From contig JAQXSU010000064.1 in the NCBI GenBank assembly GCA_029219125.1, positions 1-12,819 of the forward strand: a stretch of DNA of 12,819 bases. Reading direction: 5' to 3'. Positions 6,653 to 12,819 of this stretch are shown here, piece after piece. A program made the position numbers and the translations under genes. Under the pieces are notes generated by a model. It was not told the origin of the DNA. It saw only the letters and a list, made by a program, of their open reading frames with translations, and made no database searches. This DNA is from Bacillota bacterium (lineage in GTDB: Bacteria; Bacillota; Clostridia; Peptostreptococcales; Anaerovoracaceae). How positions within the stretch are numbered: the first letter of the stretch is position 1; every line of letters begins with the position of its first letter.

Positions 6653-7615
6653 ATGAAAAGAATCGGAGTATTGACCAGCGGCGGAGATTCACCGGGTATG
6701 AACGCAGCCATCCGGACGGTGGTCCGGTGTGCCATAGAAAAAGGAATGGAAGTTTACGGTATTCAGCGGGGCTATGAAGGGCTGCTGGATGGTGAACTGA
6801 AGCAGATGGACAGAAGCTCAGTGGGAGACATCCTTCACCGGGGTGGTACCATGCTGAAAACCGCCAGAAGCGAGCGCTTCAAGACACAGGAGGGGATAGA
6901 CCGGGGTGCGGAGATGCTGCGAACCTTTGGCATCGAAGGTCTGGTGGTAATCGGCGGTGACGGCTCCATGCGGGGCGGCATCGAACTGGCCAGACGGGGC
7001 ATCACGGTCATGTGCCTGCCGGGAACCATCGACAACGACCTGCAGTATACGGATTTTACCATAGGCTTTGATACGGCAGTCAATACCGTACTGGACGCCA
7101 TCTCCAAGCTGCGGGATACGTCCTCTGCTCATGACAGGACCACCGTGGTGGAAGTCATGGGACGCCACTGCGGCGACATCGCACTGTATGCGGGACTTGC
7201 CGGCGGTGCGGAAGCTGTACTTGTGCCGGAAGTACCGTCGGATGTGAACGAGATCTGCCGCCATATCATCGAAGGACGGAATCGGGGCAAGCTGCACAGC
7301 ATCATTATAAAGGCGGAAGGTGCCGGGATTTCCAGCGAGGAACTGACCAGAACCATTGAGCAGAAGACAGGAAAAGAAACCAGGCTGGTGGTTCTTTCCT
7401 ATCTGCAGCGGGGCGGAAGCCCGACACTGCGGGATCGTAATCTGGCCACCCTGACTGCTGCCAAGGCTGTGGATCTGCTGTGGCAGGACTCCGGAAGCAA
7501 GGCAGTAGGAGAAATCGATGGTTCCATCGTGGCATACGATCTGGAGGAAGCACTGAACCTGCCGAAGGAATTCGACCGGGATATGTATAACCTGATTTCC
7601 GTGCTGAGCAAATAA
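6653..7615 (+). CDS. pfkA: ATP-dependent 6-phosphofructokinase
   Basis: The 320-residue protein has the normal length of bacterial PfkA, which phosphorylates fructose 6-phosphate to the 1,6-bisphosphate in glycolysis, usually as a cytosolic tetramer. Visible motifs are TSGGDSPGMNAA (Gly11 region, ATP), GGDGSMRGG (101-109), PGTIDND with catalytic Asp127, DRTTVVEVMGRH (Arg162, Arg171) and AEGAG (Glu222). Gly104 and Gly124 are the residues of ATP-using enzymes rather than PPi-using ones (Asp and Lys). In the substrate loop, LSYLQRGGSP has Tyr250 where the well-studied enzymes have His249 contacting the F6P phosphate. Start ATG 6653 is preceded by AAAGGGGAG; longer upstream frames run through the dnaE end and are not real. 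It lies 44 bp after dnaE and 21 bp before the flavodoxin-like gene, so it is probably co-transcribed with them. Confidence 0.95.
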   Translation: MKRIGVLTSGGDSPGMNAAIRTVVRCAIEKGMEVYGIQRGYEGLLDGELKQMDRSSVGDILHRGGTMLKTARSERFKTQEGIDRGAEMLRTFGIEGLVVIGGDGSMRGGIELARRGITVMCLPGTIDNDLQYTDFTIGFDTAVNTVLDAISKLRDTSSAHDRTTVVEVMGRHCGDIALYAGLAGGAEAVLVPEVPSDVNEICRHIIEGRNRGKLHSIIIKAEGAGISSEELTRTIEQKTGKETRLVVLSYLQRGGSPTLRDRNLATLTAAKAVDLLWQDSGSKAVGEIDGSIVAYDLEEALNLPKEFDRDMYNLISVLSK

Positions 7616-7636
7616 AGGGGGAAGAAGAAAGCTGAA

Positions 7637-8173
7637 ATGAGCGAGAAGAAAACCGTTGTAATATATAAAGGAAAATACGGCGCCACAGAGCAGTATGCCA
7701 AATGGATCGCCGAGGAACTGCAGTGCGATATTTTCGATGCAAATCACTTCCTGGCGAGAGATTTTCAGAAGTATGACAATATCATTTTCGGCGGGGCACT
7801 GCAGGCCGGCGGCATCAAGGGCTTTGATCTGATTAAAAAGAATCGCATGAAAATCCTGGAAAAGAAGATCGTGATTTTTGCGGTGGGGCTGAATACCGAC
7901 AGCCAGGAAAACCGCATTCAGGTGCGGGAAATCAATTTCAACAAGTATGCCCTGTCCGGCATGACGCTGTATTACTGTAAAGGGGCATTTGACCCGGCGC
8001 AGGTAAAGGGCATGGACCGGGCCATCATCAACCTGACCCTGAACATGCTGAAAAAGAAGCCGGAAAGTCAGTGGACAGAAGATGAGAGCCGGCTTTATCA
8101 TGATATGACGGAAGGCGCCAACTATATCGATAAGAAGTATATCGAGCCAATTGTGGCCGAATTCCGGGATTAG
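7637..8173 (+). CDS. Flavodoxin-fold protein
   Basis: The 178-residue soluble protein opens with a beta strand and a phosphate-binding loop, VVIYKGKYGATEQYAKWIAE, the FMN-loop pattern of flavodoxin_5/HemG-type proteins (YxSKYGxT). YDNIIFGGALQAGGIKG and KKIVIFAVGL match the next two core strands and the loop around the flavin. It would bind FMN and carry electrons, but the partner is not evident. HemG itself oxidises protoporphyrinogen; no haem genes are nearby, so I do not assign that role. An AGGGGG site lies about 15 bases before the ATG, somewhat far. The gene sits 21 bp after pfkA and is probably the last of its operon. Its last five codons lie in a 15-bp direct repeat. Confidence 0.8.
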   Translation: MSEKKTVVIYKGKYGATEQYAKWIAEELQCDIFDANHFLARDFQKYDNIIFGGALQAGGIKGFDLIKKNRMKILEKKIVIFAVGLNTDSQENRIQVREINFNKYALSGMTLYYCKGAFDPAQVKGMDRAIINLTLNMLKKKPESQWTEDESRLYHDMTEGANYIDKKYIEPIVAEFRD

Positions 8174-8200
8174 CCAGCGGAATTCCGGGATTAGTCATTG
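8159..8200 (+). repeat. 15-bp direct repeat spanning two convergent gene ends
   Basis: GAATTCCGGGATTAG occurs at 8159-8173 and 8180-8194, a period of 21 bases. The first copy encodes the last residues and stop of the flavodoxin-like gene; the second contains the reverse-strand stop (8191-8193) of the Y-family polymerase. It looks like a tandem duplication of a gene end. No clear terminator is visible between the two convergent genes, although CGGAATTCCG (8178-8187) is a perfect 10-bp palindrome. Confidence 0.9.
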
Positions 8201-9456
8201 CTGCTGGGGTCGTCGATCCCCAGATCGTTTCCCAGGACGCCGCCGAAGGTGATGGCAGAAGAGCCGAAACGATCCCGGATGGAATCCATGGTCCGTTCAA
8301 TCTTTTCGCCGCGGGCGTGACTTTCATTGTCAGAGGAAAAGAGGCTCAGCTGCTCTTCGGTCTCTTCGTCACAGAGGTTGATGGCCGTGATGGTGAGCAG
8401 CCGGATGGGTGCACCGCGGCGCCAGCTTTCGTGGATCAGTTCCATGGCAGCCTGGGACAGCTCTGCGGCCAGATTGGTGGGAACGAAGAGCTGTTTCTGA
8501 CGGGAAATGGTGTTGAAGGTGGGATCCTTGATATCCACCTTGACACCGAAGGCCTTTCGGTGATGCTTCCGCAGGCGGCCGGCCACGGAATCTGCCAGGC
8601 TGGTGACAGCAGTGCGGATATCCTCTTCGCTGACCAGATTGCGGCGGAAGGTCATGCCGTTTCCCACGGATTTCATGCCTTCCCCTTCTCCATAGCGGGC
8701 CACGGGAGACGTATCATATCCGTTGGCATAGGTCCAAAGCATCTGCCCCTGCTTTCCCAGCAGGACGGTCAGCCGTTTCGGGTCACAGACCGCAATATCT
8801 CCGATGGTTTTGATGCCGGATTTCAGCAGCTTTTCTGCCGTTGCTTTCCCGACGAAAATCATATCCGACGCCGGAAGCGGCCAGAGGATGTCACGATAGT
8901 TGGAACGCGTGATTTCCGTGGTTGCGTCCGGTTTTTTATAATCGCTGCCCAGCTTGGCGAAAATCTTGTTATACGAAACGCCGGCGGACAGCGTCAGACC
9001 CAGTTCTTCCCGTACGATACGCCGAATGGTATCGGCGATCTCCACGCCGCTGCCAAACAGAGACCGGCTGGCAGTCACGTCCAGCCAGGATTCATCGATG
9101 CTGAAAGGCTCCACCAGATCGGTAAAACGCAGATATATCTGATTGATGAGCCTGGAATAATAGGTATACTTCTCCCGGTGGGGCCGGACCAGCTGCAGAT
9201 CGGGACATTTCTTCTTCGCCTGCCAGATGGTTTCCGCCGTCACCACACCGGCCTTCTTGGCCAGCTCGTTTTTCGCCAGGATGATGCCGTGGCGGCTTTC
9301 CGGATCGCCGCAGACAGCCATGGGCACATCCCGCAGATCCGGCCGGTCCAGCAGCTCCACAGAAGCATAGAAGCAGTTCATATCACAGTGAAGAATGGTG
9401 CGGTCCGACGTACGAACAGCAGGGTCCGACGTGCCGTGAAAATCCTGAGAACACAT
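8191..9456 (-). CDS. dinB: Y-family DNA polymerase (Pol IV/DinB-like)
   Basis: The 421-residue translesion polymerase shows the family motifs in order. ILHCDMNCFYASVE contains metal ligand Asp25 and the likely steric gate Tyr30. VEPFSIDESWLDVT contains catalytic Asp121 and Glu122. LSAGVSYNKIFAKLGSDYKKP is the palm/thumb signature. An HhH-like FVGKATAEKL and a little-finger domain (about 255-365) follow. QLSLF (369-373) is a beta-clamp binding motif. The DxN and Tyr-gate pattern is closer to UmuC and clostridial Y-family proteins than to E. coli DinB, so the symbol is a family label. The ATG at 9456 has AAAGGAGG 12 bases upstream; an in-frame ATG at 9489 contains that site within its coding sequence and is less likely. 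No LexA box of the CGAAC-N4-GTTCG kind is visible upstream. It converges on the flavodoxin gene. Confidence 0.93.
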   Translation of the reverse strand: MCSQDFHGTSDPAVRTSDRTILHCDMNCFYASVELLDRPDLRDVPMAVCGDPESRHGIILAKNELAKKAGVVTAETIWQAKKKCPDLQLVRPHREKYTYYSRLINQIYLRFTDLVEPFSIDESWLDVTASRSLFGSGVEIADTIRRIVREELGLTLSAGVSYNKIFAKLGSDYKKPDATTEITRSNYRDILWPLPASDMIFVGKATAEKLLKSGIKTIGDIAVCDPKRLTVLLGKQGQMLWTYANGYDTSPVARYGEGEGMKSVGNGMTFRRNLVSEEDIRTAVTSLADSVAGRLRKHHRKAFGVKVDIKDPTFNTISRQKQLFVPTNLAAELSQAAMELIHESWRRGAPIRLLTITAINLCDEETEEQLSLFSSDNESHARGEKIERTMDSIRDRFGSSAITFGGVLGNDLGIDDPSSND

Positions 9457-9517
9457 TTTGCAAAGAAACCTCCTTTCCGGCAGCCGCATCTTCGTTCCGC
9501 AGCAGCCCTTTCTGCAT

Positions 9518-9532
9518 CCATTTTACCACAGC
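9518..9532 (-). promoter_or_regulatory. Extended -10 promoter element of the Y-family polymerase gene
   Basis: On the minus strand GCTGTGGTAAAATGG contains TGGTAAAAT, an extended -10, with no good -35 at 17-18 bases. The same 15 bases occur upstream of the endonuclease gene at 2710-2724. RNA would start near 9513, leaving a leader of about 57 bases before the chosen ATG. Confidence 0.5.
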
Positions 9533-9581
9533 CGGCTGCGTACTGCTATATGGTTTTTTTGTGAAGGGAAAATGGCTTGCC

Positions 9582-9610
9582 TTGACTTGACGCTCCGTAC
9601 AAAGTATAAT
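9582..9610 (+). promoter_or_regulatory. Near-consensus SigA promoter of the three-gene operon
   Basis: TTGACT (9582-9587) and a perfect TATAAT (9605-9610) are exactly 17 bases apart, matching 11 of 12 consensus positions. AGAAGGAGG (9621-9629) lies 7 bases before the ATG at 9637. A small inverted repeat AGTAT-N7-ATACT (9603-9619) overlaps the -10 and could be an operator, although it is short enough to be chance. Confidence 0.85.
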
Positions 9611-9636
9611 AATGATACTGAGAAGGAGGACTTTCC

Positions 9637-10374
9637 ATGAGAATTATTACGATTATGATGGGCACCCTGTTCAGCATAACGGGCATCTACCTGATAGCCA
9701 ACGGGGGACTGACCTTTATGTCCGTGGCTTTCATCGTGGGACTGATGTTCGCAGTGGCTGGCGTGATCGAGTGCCTTTCCTATAGCGGTTACCGCGGAGA
9801 AGATGAAACGAAGAGCTGGATCCTGATCGACGGAACCTGTACCTTTATGCTGGGCGTGCTGATTCTGATGAACAAGCTGTCGGCTGAGGCGGCAGTGCCT
9901 CTGGTGCTGGGCCTGTGGATCCTGTTCACCGGCATCCGGAATTTCGTCAAAGCCTGGGAAAAGATCGATGTGCGGGGGGACGGGTTTTATGACCACCTGA
10001 TCATCGGTTTCGTGAATATCGTCCTGGGTCTGTATGCGTTTTTTGACCAGGATCTGTTCGACTTTTCCACCATCACGCTGGTGGGCATATATATGCTGTC
10101 CGGCGGTGTCAATATCGCCCATGTGGGCGCCACCATCAAGATCCGCAAGCCGGAATTCCTGAAGACCAAGGAAGAAAAGCTGGAGGAAGCGGCGGCCAAG
10201 GCGGCGGAAGCCCATCAGGCGGCCAAGGAGGCGATTCGCTTCGCCAAGGAGACCAAGGCTGAGCTGAAGGTCATTGAGCAGACCCCTGCCGAGGAAATGG
10301 ACAGGACCCTGGCGCCGAAGCCGGGTACGGAGATTCCGGCAGAAACCGCAGAATCGCAGGAATCGGAAGGATAG
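9637..10374 (+). CDS. HdeD/DUF308-like integral membrane protein
   Basis: The 245-residue protein has six hydrophobic segments (about 3-20, 27-47, 60-78, 84-106, 119-137, 144-166) in three pairs, the arrangement of HdeD/DUF308 proteins. Short Gly-rich turns such as GLWILFTGIRN and a matching GIYMLSGGVNI in the last pair are typical. The family's function is poorly defined; E. coli HdeD is linked to acid resistance at high cell density. Residues 170-245 form a cytosolic tail unusual for the family: an Ala/Glu/Lys-rich helix (about 176-212) likely to coil, then an acidic Pro/Thr/Glu end. The gene has the best promoter and ribosome site in the window and leads an operon whose next two genes encode flavoproteins, with an 18-bp gap to the next. 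Confidence 0.75.
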   Translation: MRIITIMMGTLFSITGIYLIANGGLTFMSVAFIVGLMFAVAGVIECLSYSGYRGEDETKSWILIDGTCTFMLGVLILMNKLSAEAAVPLVLGLWILFTGIRNFVKAWEKIDVRGDGFYDHLIIGFVNIVLGLYAFFDQDLFDFSTITLVGIYMLSGGVNIAHVGATIKIRKPEFLKTKEEKLEEAAAKAAEAHQAAKEAIRFAKETKAELKVIEQTPAEEMDRTLAPKPGTEIPAETAESQESEG

Positions 10375-10392
10375 CAGCGGAAGGTGAATCCT

Positions 10393-11832
10393 ATGGATTT
10401 TGATATTCTGATTGTCGGCGGCGGTGCGTCGGGGCTTGCAGCAGCCATCAGTGCGGCTCGCTTCGCAAAATCCGTCAGCCCGGCCCGTTCTCTCCGGATC
10501 GGCCTTCTGGAAAAGAAGGAGGTTCCGGGGAAAAAGCTGTCGGCCACCGGCAACGGCCGGTGCAACCTGTCCAATGCGGCCTGCAGCGGCCGGGAAGAGG
10601 TGGACGGTTTTTTTGCTTCTATTGGTCTGGTGACCCGGACCGACGAAGCCGGAAGAATGTATCCATACGGGGAGGAAGCCGCAGAGGTGAGTGCACTTCT
10701 GACGGAGACCGCCCTGTCTTATGATGTAAAGATTATGACAGACTGCCAGGTGACGCAGATCCGGCCGGCGGGAAACCCTCCTGCGGCTTGCGTTGCATCG
10801 GGCGGTTTTATTGTGGAAATAAACCGGACCGGCAGCCCGGACGGCCGGAACGGCGGCCTGTCCGGCGCAAAGGATCGCCTGTCCGGTGCAAAAGGCTGCA
10901 GCACGGATCAGACTGCCGGCAGCCGGCACCTGCGGTGCCGGATCCTGCTCCTTTCCATGGGCGGCAAGTCCTACAGCGTCTTCGGGACCAGCGGAGACGG
11001 CTACGGCTTCGCCCGCCGTCTCGGTCACACCGTGACCCGGCTGGCGCCGTCGCTGGTCCCGATCCAGGTGACCGAAGACCTTAAGGGACTGGCCGGTGTG
11101 CGTACAAAGGCAGATGTGACCCTGCTCCATCTGGGGAAGCCCGTGGCACGGGAAACGGGAGAGGTCCAGTTTAATAAGGACTGCCTGTCCGGCATCTGTA
11201 TCATGAACCTGTCCAGACTGCTGGTGCTGAACCCGGAAAAGCCTTTTGCAGAGGCCTTTAAGGAGTATGAACTGCAGCTGGATCTGCTGCCGGAGTTCCG
11301 CCGGGAAGAAGTGACCGAAATTCTCCGGCAGAAGAGCGGAAGCCTGCAGACCCTGGTAAAGAAGAAGCTGGCTGCATGGATCGAAGCGGCAGACGCAGCT
11401 GCCGCGATGGAAAACCCAGCGGCGGCGGAAAACTCCGCAGCGGCAGAAAACCTTGCCGGGTCGGAGCGCCTCGCATTGGCGGATCCTGCCGCAATGGCGG
11501 ACCGGCTGAAGTCCCTGACCTTTTCCGTCTGCGGTACCAAGGGTTGGAACGATGCCCAGGTGACCCGGGGCGGTGTGGTGCTGGAGGAAGTGGATCCGGA
11601 CACCATGGAGTCGCATCTGGTGCCGGGACTGTATTTCGCAGGAGAAATCCTCAACTATGACGGACCGTGTGGCGGCTTTAACCTGCATTTCGCATGGGAG
11701 AGCGGTATCCGGGCGGGAAAGGCCATGGCCGCGGCGGCGCTGGGAGCGGAAGCAGCGGAAAACGGTAATCCGGCGACCCGTGAACGGCGGCCCGGCGGCG
11801 GCAGAAGCCGCGGCGCCGGGAACATCCTCTGA
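10393..11832 (+). CDS. HI0933/YhiN-family FAD-dependent oxidoreductase
   Basis: The 479-residue flavoprotein begins with a Rossmann dinucleotide motif, DILIVGGGASGLAAA (Gly9, 11, 14), then the family signatures KLSATGNGRCNLSN (about 48-61), GRMYPYGEEA, GKSYSVFGTSGDGYGFA (about 191-207), DCLSGICIMNLSR and the C-terminal FAD block FAGEILNYDGPCGGFNL (about 416-431). The reaction is not established for this family, often labelled aminoacetone oxidase-like or NAD(P)/FAD-dependent oxidoreductase. Two stretches look inserted: a Gly/Ser/Arg-rich segment (about 147-180) and an Ala/Glu/Asn-rich segment (about 335-360), both built from tandem repeats. The C-terminus also carries an extra Arg/Gly-rich tail (about 455-479). 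The ATG at 10393 has AAGGTG six bases upstream; the GTG at 10384 lies inside that site. It is the second gene of the operon, 20 bp before the next flavoprotein. Confidence 0.9.
   Translation: MDFDILIVGGGASGLAAAISAARFAKSVSPARSLRIGLLEKKEVPGKKLSATGNGRCNLSNAACSGREEVDGFFASIGLVTRTDEAGRMYPYGEEAAEVSALLTETALSYDVKIMTDCQVTQIRPAGNPPAACVASGGFIVEINRTGSPDGRNGGLSGAKDRLSGAKGCSTDQTAGSRHLRCRILLLSMGGKSYSVFGTSGDGYGFARRLGHTVTRLAPSLVPIQVTEDLKGLAGVRTKADVTLLHLGKPVARETGEVQFNKDCLSGICIMNLSRLLVLNPEKPFAEAFKEYELQLDLLPEFRREEVTEILRQKSGSLQTLVKKKLAAWIEAADAAAAMENPAAAENSAAAENLAGSERLALADPAAMADRLKSLTFSVCGTKGWNDAQVTRGGVVLEEVDPDTMESHLVPGLYFAGEILNYDGPCGGFNLHFAWESGIRAGKAMAAAALGAEAAENGNPATRERRPGGGRSRGAGNIL
10857..10898 (+). repeat. 21-bp tandem repeat inside the HI0933-family gene
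   Basis: Two 21-base units begin CCTGTCCGGCGCAAAGG (10857) and CCTGTCCGGTGCAAAAGG (10878), encoding two LSGAK blocks in the first insertion. The unit keeps the frame. Confidence 0.8.
11410..11463 (+). repeat. 18-bp triple tandem repeat inside the HI0933-family gene
   Basis: Three 18-base units, each beginning GAAAAC (11410, 11428, 11446), encode ENPAAA, ENSAAA and ENLAGS. They form the core of the second, Ala-rich insertion. The units have diverged mainly at their 3' halves. Confidence 0.85.
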
Positions 11833-11852
11833 ATCGAAGGAGAAAATACAGA

Positions 11853-12819
11853 ATGTATCGAATTCATCAAATCAAGCTGGCTCTCGATGAGCCGCAGGAA
11901 AAAATCCCTGAGAAGATTCTGAAAAAAATCGGCGGCAGGGATTTCTTTATAAAAGAATGGGAAATCGTGAAGGAATCCATCGATGCCCGGGATAAGAATC
12001 ATATCTTCCGGGTTTATTCGGTGGACTTCAACGTGGCATCCCGCAAAAACCCGAAGAAGAATCTCCGCCTTCCATCGGCAGACAAGCTGCGGCTGGAGAT
12101 TGCACCGGACATGCGGTATGTACCGGCGGAGCCGGCCGATGGGGCCGCGCCGCTGGCGGCGCGGCCGGTGGTGGTGGGTCTGGGACCTGCGGGGCTGTTT
12201 TGCGGGTTGGTTCTGGCTCAGGCCGGGTACCGGCCGCTGATCCTGGAGCGTGGAAAGGATGTGGACCGGCGCCATGAAGATGTGGACCGGTTCTGGTCGG
12301 ACGGCGTGCTGAATCCGGATTCCAATGTGCAATTCGGTGAGGGCGGCGCCGGCACCTTCAGTGACGGTAAGCTGACCACCGGCATCAAAGACGTGCGGAT
12401 CCGAAAAGTCCTGGAGGAGATGGTGGATGCCGGCGCACCGGCAGACATTTTATATAAGCAGCGGCCCCATATCGGTACGGACCTGCTGCGGATTGTGGTG
12501 AAAAACATCCGGAAGGAGATCATCCGTCTGGGCGGTGAAGTGCGGTTTGATTCCAGACTGGAAAGGATCCATCTGGAGTCTGGCGAAATCCGGACCATTA
12601 CCGTCCGTGATCTGCGGAATGACGGTCAGCAGAAAGATGATCTGACAGAGATTCCGTGCCAGGCGCTGGTTCTGGCGGTGGGGCACAGTGCGCGGGATAC
12701 CTTCCGCATGCTCCATGAATGCGGCATCGCCATGGAACAGAAACCATTTTCCATCGGTGTACGGATCGAGCATCCGCAGGATATGATTGACATTTCCCAG
12801 TACGGCCGGCCGGGGCGGC
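11853..12819 (+). CDS. COG2509-type FAD-dependent dehydrogenase, 3'-truncated by window edge
   Basis: The frame runs from the ATG at 11853 to the window end without a stop; 322 residues are visible of a family usually near 500 or more. A small N-terminal domain (about 1-90; MYRIHQIKLALDEP, KEWEIVKESIDAR) is typical of COG2509 proteins. It is followed by the dinucleotide-binding motif PVVVGLGPAGLFCGLVLA (Gly109, 111, 114) and the family block NVQFGEGGAGTFSDGKL (about 158-173), then VLAVGHSARDTFRML. It should bind FAD, probably with NAD(P)H, but its substrate is unknown. AAGGAG (11837-11842) lies 10 bases before the start. It is the third gene of the operon with the membrane protein and the HI0933 flavoprotein. 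A 10-bp perfect hairpin lies in the linker codons just before the FAD motif. Confidence 0.92.
   Translation, partial: MYRIHQIKLALDEPQEKIPEKILKKIGGRDFFIKEWEIVKESIDARDKNHIFRVYSVDFNVASRKNPKKNLRLPSADKLRLEIAPDMRYVPAEPADGAAPLAARPVVVGLGPAGLFCGLVLAQAGYRPLILERGKDVDRRHEDVDRFWSDGVLNPDSNVQFGEGGAGTFSDGKLTTGIKDVRIRKVLEEMVDAGAPADILYKQRPHIGTDLLRIVVKNIRKEIIRLGGEVRFDSRLERIHLESGEIRTITVRDLRNDGQQKDDLTEIPCQALVLAVGHSARDTFRMLHECGIAMEQKPFSIGVRIEHPQDMIDISQYGRPGR
12143..12166 (+). repeat. GC-only inverted repeat inside a coding region
   Basis: GGCCGCGCCG (12143-12152) and CGGCGCGGCC (12157-12166) form a perfect 10-bp stem with a CTGG loop. It encodes the Ala/Pro linker between the N-terminal domain and the FAD domain of the COG2509-type protein. 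No T tract follows, so it is not a normal terminator. Confidence 0.8.

Noticed and set aside
6818..8101. A 427-codon minus-strand open frame across pfkA and the flavodoxin-like gene
   Set aside because: It is antisense to two clear genes and has no domain.
8203..8226. CTGGGG/CCCCAG stem as a terminator between the convergent genes
   Set aside because: It has a 6-bp stem with an 8-base loop, lies inside the polymerase coding region and is followed by no T run.
9400..9425. A possible LexA/SOS box (CGAAC near 9411) for the Y-family polymerase
   Set aside because: The second half-site GTTCG is missing at the right spacing and the position is inside the coding region.
8317..9564. A 415-codon plus-strand open frame opposite the Y-family polymerase
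   Set aside because: The opposite strand carries all catalytic motifs of the polymerase; this frame has no motif and no ribosome site.
9523..11688. A 721-codon open frame on the minus strand across the membrane-protein and HI0933-family genes
   Set aside because: It lies wholly antisense to two well-supported genes, has no recognisable domain and is rich in His/Arg/Gln as expected from reverse reading of GC-rich codons.

Overview
The window looks like chromosomal DNA from a moderately GC-rich low-GC-lineage Firmicute, most likely class Clostridia and perhaps a Lachnospiraceae-type anaerobe. This rests on a long PHP-containing DnaE followed directly by pfkA, a clostridial-style Y-family polymerase (DMNCFYASVE, IDESWLD), a SleB/CwlJ-type hydrolase fragment, an HI0933/COG2509 flavoprotein pair, and strong AGGAGG-type ribosome binding sites. 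The genus cannot be settled from the sequence alone.

Left end (1-1530): this is the right edge of an integrated mobile element. The C-terminal three quarters or so of a large serine recombinase reads rightward and stops at 1231. A few bases later, on the opposite strand, comes the N-terminal part of a SleB/CwlJ-type cell-wall hydrolase. It has its own promoter-like sequence and ribosome binding site but is cut off at the element boundary (about 1257). The element therefore seems to have integrated inside the hydrolase gene. That layout resembles the excisable intervening elements that interrupt sporulation genes (skin in sigK, SP-beta in spsM), and it is the most interesting biology here. A perfect 11-bp stem terminator at 1502-1528 separates it from the chromosome proper.

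Middle (1563-8173): a membrane-anchored endonuclease/exonuclease/phosphatase-fold protein (minus strand) is divergent from a plus-strand cluster: dnaE (DNA polymerase III alpha), pfkA (6-phosphofructokinase) and a flavodoxin-fold protein. The last three are closely spaced (44 and 21 bp) and probably co-transcribed. The dnaE leader contains an SD, a hairpin and an AUG-UAA start-stop. The dnaE-pfkA junction holds three tandem 15-bp copies of the dnaE stop region, each reading Met-Thr-Glu-stop.

Right (8191-12819): a Y-family DNA polymerase (minus strand) converges on the flavodoxin gene with only 17 bp between them; a 15-bp direct repeat spans both ends. Divergent from it, a near-consensus promoter drives an apparent three-gene operon: a HdeD/DUF308-like membrane protein, an HI0933-family flavoprotein with two repeat-rich insertions, and a COG2509-type FAD-dependent dehydrogenase that runs off the window.

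Three genes (endonuclease, dnaE, Y-family polymerase) share an extended -10 motif TGTGGTAAAAT or TGTGGTAAACT. Short tandem duplications recur at gene ends and inside proteins, suggesting a genome prone to replication slippage. There are no tRNA, rRNA or CRISPR features. No stretch longer than about 200 bases lacks a gene, apart from the 330 bases at 1232-1562, which hold the junction, the hydrolase fragment, its promoter and a terminator.
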